A DNA stretch of 64,000 nt. Source: Epiperipatus broadwayi (lineage: Eukaryota; Onychophora; Udeonychophora; Euonychophora; Peripatidae). Positions 24,248 through 31,878 of the stretch are shown in pieces. The position numbers and the translations under genes are program-made. Under the pieces are notes generated by a model. That model was given only the letters and a program-made list of their open reading frames with translations. It was not told the DNA's origin and searched no databases. Each line of letters starts with the position of its first letter. The stretch's first letter is position 1. Location: NCBI GenBank assembly GCA_028023455.1, contig JAQFVV010000233.1:1136501-1200500 (forward strand), read 5' to 3'.

Positions 24248-24325
24248 GTGTTGGGAATAGTGATCTGGACCAACTGATGAGTGTTGTTCCAGCATGAAAT
24301 ATGTATATTGGATATCATTTTATCT
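24248..24325 (+). ncRNA. Hammerhead ribozyme, first of a tandem pair
   Basis: Type I hammerhead layout. CTGATGA is at 24274-24280. Stem II is gtgttg (24281-24286) with cagcat (24290-24295), closing with a G-U pair where G-C is usual. GAAA is at 24296-24299. A minimal stem III (ata / tat, 24299-24306) follows, and the predicted cleavage site is after A 24307. Stem I forms between ccaa (24270-24273) and ttgg (24308-24311), then across an internal loop between agtgat (24259-24264) and atcatt (24314-24319). All core bases outside helices are kept; the weak closing pair may lower activity. Confidence 0.7.
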
Positions 24326-24397
24326 TTTTCACATTATATGGTCATGTGTATCACTTGTATAAGACACATTGGGTAGTTATGAGAAGTTTGAAATTCT

Positions 24398-24409
24398 GAG
24401 TTCAACTCC
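24398..24409 (+). promoter_or_regulatory. Box B-like element of RNA polymerase III, M2 unit 1
   Basis: gagttcaactcc is close to the tRNA box B consensus ggttcganncc. It lies about 90 bp after the ribozyme cleavage site, at the same place as in the other M2 units. Confidence 0.45.
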
Positions 24410-24717
24410 TTTATAATTAGATTTTGTGTAAACAATATGCATGTATTTAAACATTATATATTCAGTCTGTATTCAACCCATCCCTCTTCTGTATAATTAA
24501 ATGAACATATTAAAGCCTATGTGTGTAGAGTCAGATTGATTTTAGGTCAACATTTATGACAATAATATTGACATTATCAGGGACTTTGAACATTTCATTC
24601 TTGGATTTTCAATGATATGATGGCTGTAGGATTGGAGAGTGAAGAAGACTGATGCTTGTTTTTTAAAGTTTGAAGATTTCTATCTTAATATAAACTGAGC
24701 AATGGTTTTATATGGGT

Positions 24718-24795
24718 TGGAGATGATGATCTGAATTAACTGATAAGTGCTGGTTCAGCACAAAATATGTATTTTGGAGATCAGTTATCCTTGTC
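24718..24795 (+). ncRNA. Mutated hammerhead ribozyme, second of the tandem pair
   Basis: It is 466 nt downstream of the first motif. The core is CTGATAA at 24740-24746 (the conserved G of CTGATGA is A) and CAAAA at 24761-24765 (the G of GAAA is A), so it should be inactive. Stem II is perfect (gtgctg / cagcac), stem III is ata / tat, and stem I keeps G-U and A-U pairs (ttaa / ttgg) plus part of an outer helix (tgat / atca). Confidence 0.65.
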
Positions 24796-24835
24796 ACATA
24801 TATGTGATCTTATGTATCAGTTGTATAAGATGGGA

Positions 24836-24876
24836 TGGTTAGCTGTGGGGAGTTTGAAACTCTAAGTTCAAGTTCC
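24836..24876 (+). promoter_or_regulatory. tRNA-like box A and box B, M2 unit 2
   Basis: tggttagctgtgggg (24836-24850) resembles box A, and aagttcaagttcc (24864-24876) resembles box B. Between them gagtttgaaactc can form a stem and loop like an anticodon arm. Together they look like a decayed tRNA head with an internal polymerase III promoter. Confidence 0.5.
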
Positions 24877-24899
24877 TTATAATATATACATATATCACT

Positions 24900-25630
24900 T
24901 CAGTATCTATTGTGCTGTTCATTTTGTTACATATGATTGCCCAAGTGTGGCCTGATCAAATCATCCTGTATGCCATCGTGTTATAATATAAATAAAACTA
25001 ATAGAATTGGTATTAATTTATAATAATAGCTGAGTTTGGTTTTCCAATAAGAAAATAAGAGTTATTTTTTAAAATCTAAACAATTTGTAAATTCAAATTA
25101 GTGCTGGAATCAAGAATTATAAATGAATAATGTTTTCTCTGTATATTATAAGTAAATGTTTGTTTACAGGAAAATAAGATTAATGGTAATGTAGTTAAAT
25201 TGTTTAAAAGTAAGATAGTAAAAATAGTGTCAACAAATAATTGAAAAGTGTATTTCTACAAGTTATTTAGAGCTAAAATTGATTTAATAAGTTTGCTTAA
25301 ATCATTAATAATTAGGGTGATAAAAATAGATTTGTACTAAAAATTTATAACAGATTATTGGATAGGATTTTATGATTGATATGAAATAGAAAAAAAAGTT
25401 ATTTCATAACTTTTTTTTTTTTTATAAAAGTAAAAAGAGTAGTTAGAAAAGAAAAAGTTTATATTTGAATTTTAAAATGTATAAACTATTATAATATGCA
25501 AAGAAGAGCTTACTTACTATTAACTGAAAAAAATAAATTATTCGTAGCTTTCTTTGTGAGGTTTTAAAAATAAGAAAACTAAATTCCTAATATCTATTTT
25601 ATATATTCTTCTAAAATAGTGATGTTATTA
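24900..25630. other. A+T-rich DNA, no gene seen
   Basis: Nothing recognisable between the M2 element and the M1 element. Confidence 0.5.
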
Positions 25631-25644
25631 TTACTATATGATTA

Positions 25645-25918
25645 AAACAGGCAAAATTCTTTATACGTATTACCACACACTGCAAGCTAGAGTAATCAAT
25701 AAATGCCAGAAGGCTTCTGCATAAAATCCCCATCTACTGCCTACTCATCCAATATCCCCAGACTAGTTTCTGGCTTGTGACCTTCGTCAATGAGGAGCCT
25801 TGGATCTGAGAGCAATGCACCTAGATCTCTGGCTTGCAATGAGTGGCAATATGTATAGAGAGTTTTACTTTTTTAATAGCAGTTATAAGCAAGAATATGA
25901 AATGGTGATCATGTGATG
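25645..25918. mobile_element. M1 foldback element (274 bp) with 13-bp target duplication
   Basis: Flanked by a perfect 13-bp repeat, tactatatgatta, at 25632-25644 and 25919-25931. The left end is complementary to a stretch near 25832-25880 (arms about 48 bp), leaving an unpaired right tail of about 44 bp that ends in gatcatgtgatg. The same tail ends the M1 copy at 44.1 kb, and its complement begins the short copies. No coding frame. Confidence 0.8.
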
Positions 25919-25931
25919 TACTATATGATTA

Positions 25932-26600
25932 TATAGTAAACAGACATGGATGACTCATTACGAACATACATCAGCGAAAATAATGGTTTTACTTTGAATA
26001 AAAAAAATATATAAACAATTTCTTAAATTAAAAATCAGTTGGATTTTTTTAAATATATATATGAAATTTTTTTTTCTGTTTTATTTTTACAATCATGACA
26101 AAAAAAAAAGTTAAGGCTCCAAAAACCACGAGGCTATAAAGCTGTCAGCCTATTCAGAAATTAACTTAAGATAAAAAATTTAAAAATCATCTGGATATAA
26201 AAACAGAAGAAAAAATTACCAAAAAACTTCAGGAAGGTTCTGTTATTCAAGAAGAAATTGTAAAAATTAAAAAAGAAACTAAGCAAACGTAAAAAAAAAA
26301 AAATAACATTGGTAAAAATACATTCATAGGCTAAAAAATAATTTTGGAAGAATTTGTTTAGAAAGAATTAAATGTAACAAAAGGTTAAAAAGTGAAAAAA
26401 GCATTGATATTATTACAAAAAAAAAATTATACGGCATATTGATTTTTTTTAAAAAAAAAAGATAAAAATAATTAAAATGTAAGTAGTTATAGGCTACAAA
26501 ATGTTACAAAATTTTTAATAATTTTAGAAAAAGCGATAAGATCTATTTAGCTAATTACAATTATATATCATTTCTAAACCATAAAAAATTGCATACATTA
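25932..26600. other. A+T-rich DNA, no gene seen
   Basis: Many A runs but no gene or repeat boundary. Confidence 0.5.
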
Positions 26601-26611
26601 AAATAAAAGTA

Positions 26612-26723
26612 AAGCGTTGTTAGCCTAGAGTTCATCGCACCTGCCTTGCAAGCAATAAATTGTTTGCAGACGGGTGTGGGTTCGCGTCCCGGCAGATGCT
26701 ATGACATATGAAAAAAAAAAAAA
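26612..26723 (+). mobile_element. tRNA-derived SINE copy 1
   Basis: A tRNA-like head: box A-like tagcctagagttc (26621-26633), an anticodon-arm-like ctgccttgcaagca, and a good box B, gggttcgcgtccc (26678-26690). It is followed by gatgctatgaca and a 13-base A run. Extra bases between arm and box B, the missing acceptor pairing and the A tail show a retroposed SINE, not a working tRNA gene. Confidence 0.7.
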
Positions 26724-26740
26724 CTATCTAATATTAGTCA

Positions 26741-26843
26741 AGCATTGGCAGTCGAGAGGTCAGCGACAGCTGCTTTACAAGCAGTTGTCCCGGGTTAGCG
26801 GGTTTCCTTCCCGGCTGATGCTATGACACATGAGAGAAAAAAA
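26741..26843 (+). mobile_element. tRNA-derived SINE copy 2
   Basis: Adjacent to copy 1 in the same orientation. It has a Val-type anticodon arm (ctgctttacaagcag), a box B-like region disturbed by a small insertion (gggttagcgggtttcc), and the same end, gatgctatgaca, plus an A-rich tail. Confidence 0.65.
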
Positions 26844-27024
26844 GAACTTTATGAAATTAGAAGAATATGTGAAATAATAATTGTTAAAATAAGTATATAT
26901 ATATTTTTCTATAAAGGTATAAGTTGAAGGACTTTGTTTATTTAATTTTAAAGCTTATATCTGTGCTAGAGATAATCTCTAAGTTCGACAATGATTAGTA
27001 ATAATCATTAGTGTATTTATCAGA

Positions 27025-27205
27025 AATGGATGGCGTCAAAGTTGTGAGTGGAGGAAGTTTGACAATGGTAAATGAAAATGTAACAATTTACTCTAGATAA
27101 ATACTTTGCATATAATAGAGATATATATGAGAGATAGTGACCTGGACCAACTGATGAGTGCTGGTTCAGCACGAAATGCATCTTGGAGGGCATTTGTCTT
27201 TTATT
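27025..27205 (+). mobile_element. M2 single copy, partial
   Basis: It aligns with M2 units at 24.1 and 30.3 kb from a ggatgg...agttg.gagtggag stretch through the hammerhead, then diverges after about 27205. It lacks the tRNA-like part and shows no inverted partner, so it is a truncated or decayed monomer. Confidence 0.65.
27136..27195 (+). ncRNA. Hammerhead ribozyme with intact core
   Basis: CTGATGA is at 27151-27157. Stem II is a perfect 6-bp helix, gtgctg (27158-27163) with cagcac (27167-27172) and a three-base loop. GAAA is at 27173-27176. A very short stem III is formed within atgcat (27176-27181), and cleavage is predicted after C 27182. Stem I pairs ccaa (27147-27150) with ttgg (27183-27186); past an internal loop, cct (27141-27143) pairs with ggg (27188-27190) and gtg with cat. 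All conserved core bases and an allowed AUC cleavage triplet are present. Minimal stem III helices are known from animal type I hammerheads, which often work as dimers. Activity is not proven. Confidence 0.8.
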
Positions 27206-27373
27206 ATATCTTTATTTATTTGAATTTCAAAAGAATGGAGAAGTGTGGAAGTATTTATTATATCTATTAATTTTTATTCTTTATTCTCTGTCATTCTTTA
27301 TTCCTTTCTGTCATTCTAGATATTAATGTAAAATAATATACAGAGTTTAAACTCTGTATGAGTATTATTTTAT

Positions 27374-27374
<1 letters not shown>

Positions 27375-27418
<44 letters not shown>
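27375..27418 (+). repeat. (CA)n(TA)n microsatellite
   Basis: A run of CA dinucleotides passes directly into TA dinucleotides. Confidence 0.95.
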
Positions 27419-27419
27419 A

Positions 27420-28262
27420 AGGAGAAAACAACACTTTGAAGATTGACAGATAGAGTCACAAAGTTAAATATTGGACTTAATGGAAAATACACAATGCAGA
27501 TAATTTAGATTTGTGCCCTAACAAATTTACATGATCTTGCAGAAATTGAAGATTTTTATTTTTATGTACAAAATGTTTTTGATCTGATCAAACAACATTT
27601 GGTAATTATTATTAAAACTAAAATAGGAAAACAATTGAAATGAAAATGCTGCTACTTTGGCTATGGAGACAGAAACAGATTTAAGAAATTTGTAGAAAAA
27701 TAAAATCTATATATTATAAATTCTTTTTTCTTTTTGAAAAATAAATATGGGATCATTCAAATGCAGATACAATAGAGTTGGATTATATTTTGACTAACAA
27801 AAAATATGGATTTCAAAACTGTAATTTATTTAATAGATTCAACATAAAATGATATGTGTCAATTCAAAGCTTGAGAGAAAAAAGCTACTAGGATAATATA
27901 TATATATAGTCCAATAATTTTTTGATAATAGATTCAGATTTTGACCAATTTGGTAAAAATATAATTTATTGTCTACTAAATAATAGTTGGAAAAAGAAAT
28001 CAGCAAATAACAAAAAATATTCAATTGATTACAGATAATGTATAAAGGGGGGGGGGGATGAAAATACTTAAAAACAATTTAGTTAGAAGAATAGAATTCT
28101 GTAAAATAGTTCATGGTAGGAAGACAATTAATGATGATATAGGAAATGTAATTGTGAGGTGACAAAAAAAAAATTATACAAGAGAACAAAAGTCTTGCTG
28201 TAGAAAAGAAAATTGTTTCACCAATTAAATAAAAATATAGAACTATTGTTTATAAAAAGTTT
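27420..28262 (+). pseudogene. RTE LINE relic, endonuclease part
   Basis: Short pieces match the endonuclease of the RTE copy at 52.9 kb: an attatgcag-type QI(I/L)..A region near 27500, EDFYFYVQNVFD near 27550-27580, and LDYILTNKKYGFQNCN near 27778-27830. Stops and indels are frequent. The sequence just after it is split by a 91-bp M1 copy. Confidence 0.65.
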
Positions 28263-28279
28263 TACAATAAAACCTATGT

Positions 28280-28370
28280 TAAACCACTAAACATCACATG
28301 ATCACTATCTCTTATTGATTGCTCTGGTTGGCACAGGGTGGCACTACTGTATGGAGAGTTTTGCCTTGTT
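28280..28370 (+). mobile_element. M1 short element (91 bp) with 12-bp target duplication
   Basis: Flanked by a perfect 12-bp repeat, taaaacctatgt, at 28268-28279 and 28371-28382. The insert contains acatcacatgatcac and ggtggcactactgtatgg, the hallmarks of M1. A further M1-like stretch in inverted orientation (caaactctccatacagtag) starts near 28438. Confidence 0.75.
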
Positions 28371-28382
28371 TAAAACCTATGT

Positions 28383-29026
28383 ATTACAAACATGATGTCA
28401 TTTAATTCTTTTAACTTATTACAGTATAAAGAAAAGCAAACTCTCCATACAGTAGAGCAACTTGGGTGGTACTACTGTATGGATAAGTTGCTGCTGCTTT
28501 AATAGCTTGTGTAAGCATTGGAAATGGTAATTATTTGATAATTTAGTGCCTTTTTCTTTGCAACTATAATATCATATATTACAAACTTACAAAATTGGTG
28601 GTACCAGACTTGGTAGAATTTATTAATCCCAATCCCAATTCCTGGATTTTGATTTTGTCAATGAGGAATTGAGATTCAAAGTTGGCACCAATGCAAGTTA
28701 TGCATCTGATAGCCATTTTTAACTTCTTCTGTATTATTAAACTAATAGCCTGTAATCCATTTAGAAATAAAAATTGATAAATTTCACTTTTATGTGATAA
28801 ACATTCATTACTTAAACTTACAATAAATGGCATAGTAGAAAGGTAGAAAAACTGACATTGTTTAAACTATATACTAGTGAAGAATTACCAAAAAATACCC
28901 CTCAACAAGACAGCTCCTATGCTTACAACATTTGTTAATATTATAATTATTTGAAATGTGGAAACTAGACAAAATTAAATATATGAAGAATAAAAAAACC
29001 TCTAAGAAATGATAAAATTATAATGT
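28383..29026. other. A+T-rich DNA with one unexplained 84-codon frame
   Basis: Apart from the inverted M1-like stretch near 28438-28490, there is a minus-strand frame at 28579-28833 with a fairly normal composition (for example CITCIGANFESQFLIDKIKI and QELGLGLINSTKSG). I recognise no family. It could be a decayed exon, since GTAAGT follows near its end, but this is weak. Confidence 0.3.
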
Positions 29027-29839
29027 ATACTGTAATAGTACAGTTTTTTTTCAGGAATCGAGGTGGTCACATCTAACTAAAGTCAAACTAAAGGTCTTCA
29101 TATAAGATGCCATGGATGAAACATTGTAATTGTAATCCAAAATTGAATTCATATTAAACAAGATAATTTTAAATCAAATTATTCAATACTGATGCAACTG
29201 GGATTAATTCATCCAATTTACACCTCTGTTGATGGTTCTGTTATGCTCAAAATTCGAATTCAGGGCAGATATTGCTTTTAACTCTCTTCAGCATTACTAT
29301 CAACACACCATAGTAGAAATTATTTCAATAAATTATTCTGAACCTTATTTAATATACTAATATATTAAATTGATATGATATATGTGAATATGTGCATTCA
29401 TCAATATTTTGTTTGGTAAAATAATTAAATAAATCAACTAAATAAGAGACTTCCTTGAATTTAAAAATCAACTTTAACATGTTTATTAACAAGTAACAAT
29501 ATGAAAATATTTCATATAACAAAATTTTTTATTATTATTATTATTATTATTATAACAACAGCATTAAGTTAATTATTACCCCCATATTCCCATAATAGTA
29601 ATATACATCATAACACAAATATATTTTAATAATTTATAAAACAATAACTAAAAATTTAAAATTTCAAAATGATAATATAATTAACTAACAAACTAAGTAT
29701 TACTTCAAAATTATGTAAATATAGGAAATTTGAACTCAGACTTTTAAGCATTTTTTAACTATCCATACTATTTCATATCACTGATATACATGATCACATA
29801 ATCACCAATACACATATTTCATACTGATATATATATATA

Positions 29840-29895
29840 TATATATATATTGCCCTTAATCAGTACTCATCAATTGGTCCAGATTATCATCTCTC
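29840..29895 (-). ncRNA. Degraded hammerhead, left arm of M2 pair
   Basis: On the minus strand accaa is followed by TTGATGA (plus 29867-29873; the first C is T). The GAAA element has decayed to GCAA, and stem III is replaced by a long (TA)n run. It is inactive but clearly the inverted partner of the motif at 30438. Confidence 0.45.
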
Positions 29896-30417
29896 ACATG
29901 CATATGTAATCAGTGTTCAGTTCATATTAAGATAGCAAATCTTCATACTTTAATGGACAGGCTTCAATCAACTCCAACTCTTCAGCCATCAATACCATTG
30001 AAAATCTGATGATGGAAAGCCCAAATTCCATGCTAATGTCAATATTGTTTGTCATACCCATGTTGACCTCAATTCACTCTGACCCCTCATGTACAGAACC
30101 ATATACATTTAAATACATAGGAGAGAGATGGGCAGGATGCAGGCTTAATATGTAATATTTGTAATACAGGCACTCTTCTATGTATTTAAATAGATACGGT
30201 CCTGTATATGGGGGGGGGGGAGTGTATTAGAGTGACTTGAGGTCAACATGGGCATAATAACAATATTGGCATCAGCATGGGATTTGGGCTTTCCATCATC
30301 AGATTTTTCAATGGTATTGATGGTTGAAGAGTTGGAGTTGATTGAAACCTGTCCATTAAAGTATAAAGATTTGCTATCTTAATATAAACTGAGCACTGAT
30401 TATATATATATGTGTAG

Positions 30418-30489
30418 GAGATGATAATCCAGACCAACTGATGAGTGCTGGTTCAGCACAAAATATATATATTGGTAATTATTGATCTC
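30418..30489 (+). ncRNA. Hammerhead ribozyme with long stem I and one core mutation
   Basis: CTGATGA is at 30438-30444. Stem II is perfect: gtgctg (30445-30450) with cagcac (30454-30459). GAAA is AAAA (30460-30463), losing the conserved G. Stem III is ata / tat, with A 30471 before the expected cleavage point. Stem I is the best in the window: ccaa (30434-30437) with ttgg (30472-30475), an internal loop, gataat (30423-30428) with attatt (30478-30483), then gagat (30418-30422) with atctc (30485-30489). The pairing shows the fold was selected; the G-to-A change should inactivate this copy. Confidence 0.75.
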
Positions 30490-30562
30490 TTTTTCTATGT
30501 GTGTGATCATGTGTATCAGTGATATGAGATAGTATGAATAGTTGAAAGGTGCTTGCAAGTCT

Positions 30563-30575
30563 GAGTTCAAATCCC
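30563..30575 (+). promoter_or_regulatory. Box B-like element, M2 right arm
   Basis: gagttcaaatccc is the closest of the M2 copies to the tRNA box B consensus. It lies about 90 bp after the hammerhead, with an anticodon-arm-like gcttgcaag just before it. Confidence 0.5.
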
Positions 30576-31878
30576 CTATATTTACAATTGAGCTCCAGAT
30601 ATATGAAAAGTGGCTGTATTTCAAATATTTCAAAATTAGGTGTATCAAAAATGATTCATATTGTAAGATCCTTGTATATCAGTATTATAAATAAATCCCT
30701 CCATGTATAAAATAAAATATTATAAAAGAAAGAAATTTAATGCAAAGAAATTAATCTTTCATGCAAAAATTATAACAAATATTACTATATTAATTAAAAT
30801 TAGTAATAAACAAAATTCTATTCTGTCATGTATAGATTCAATTTGGAGAACAACAAACTCTTACCTCCGGATTGAGTTAGTCTTAAATTTACCTCGTCAA
30901 TGTCATTTGTGTTTTTTTAAAAAATGGAAGACCTAAATTTTATTAAATAAATAAAATTTGAAAAATGTTTAACATAATGATCTTTTATTTTTCTTCATTT
31001 AGATAATTTCTGGAATGAAGTACTTCCAGCACAAATGATTTTTGAAAACAAAAAAAATAAAATTTAGATGTCAAAAGTATATAACACACAAATAAATCTG
31101 AAATGTCATTTCGGAAAATATTGTTCTATTCCCTTCTATGATGAGGTAAAAAATGTTCTTTAATAATAAAATTCCATGATCTTTGTTCATCGATCATTGT
31201 AGAGGCAATCAAGATATTCTATTGATTAGGTTTCTTTACATTCTAGTTGGCATTCTTCTCCAGATTACTTTTCTACCAAATAATTTTTCACTGAAAATTA
31301 TATTGATGAAATAGATATATTTTAGGCATCATGTAGGAAATATAATTACATTCTTGAGCATTCCATCCCATAACAAATGGTGTTTAGCCACAATATATTT
31401 TTCAATTATTATTATATCTTCTTAAAATATTTAATTTCAATTTGAATAAATATTTTAAAGAAATTTTTTTCTTTAGAATTTCTCTTTAGAACAATCTTCT
31501 AAATTTCTACGATATAAAATGAATAGATAGAGTTCTTTTAAAATGGAATTTTTATTTTAAAGAAAATTCTTTAAAGTTATTAATCCATCTGCTGTTGATA
31601 TATTTATATTTCGAACACATCAAAACAAATGAGTGTAGTAGTTAATTCCTTAGCAAAAGATTGGATTAAATTATTAAAAAATTGGTTTGGTTTTTATATT
31701 GGAATCAATTTCTGGTAGCATATATAATATTTGCTTTTTATGTTTGTTAAAATAATTATAATTTATAATTTGGTTCTAAATTATATTTTTTTGTTTTAGT
31801 TGCTATGATACAACATTGACCTGAGTTTAACTCCAAGTCTACCTATTGGTTAATAAAATTCAATTAGTATAAACAATT

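Larger units (their letters stand above)
23755..24895 (+). mobile_element. M2 hammerhead-bearing repeat: inverted arm plus two direct units
   Basis: Three related segments are seen. The first (about 23770-24100) is in reverse orientation. The second (about 24100-24560) and third (about 24590-24890) are direct copies, both starting with cttggattttcaatgatatg and running through the same order: an att-aaa-gtttgaagattt block, a hammerhead motif, then a tRNA-like box. Corresponding points in the two direct copies are 466 bp apart. The unit encodes no protein. The same unit recurs at 29.7-30.6 kb as an inverted pair and at 27.0-27.2 kb as a single copy. Inverted plus tandem arrangement is typical of Penelope-type insertions, and tandem hammerheads are typical of retrozymes. 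Outer boundaries are approximate. Confidence 0.75.
29717..30628. mobile_element. M2 inverted-pair element inserted in the LTR
   Basis: About 912 bp, absent from the other LTR at the same place, flanked by ttcaaaattatgt (29704-29716) and ttcaaaattaggt (30629-30641). Arms of about 390 bp (about 29723-30100 and 30182-30595) are inverted copies. Both outer ends carry a box B-like sequence (gagttcaaatccc or its complement) and both arms a hammerhead motif. The centre holds a g run at 30210-30220. The 12-13 bp duplication points to insertion by reverse transcription, not by cut-and-paste. Confidence 0.8.

Noticed and set aside
23755-24895. CRISPR-like array or satellite
   Set aside because: Only two direct units, long and diverged, with an inverted arm; no short regular repeats and spacers.
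26612-26843. Functional tRNA genes
   Set aside because: Acceptor stems do not pair, spacing to box B is abnormal, and an A-rich tail follows each; these are SINEs.
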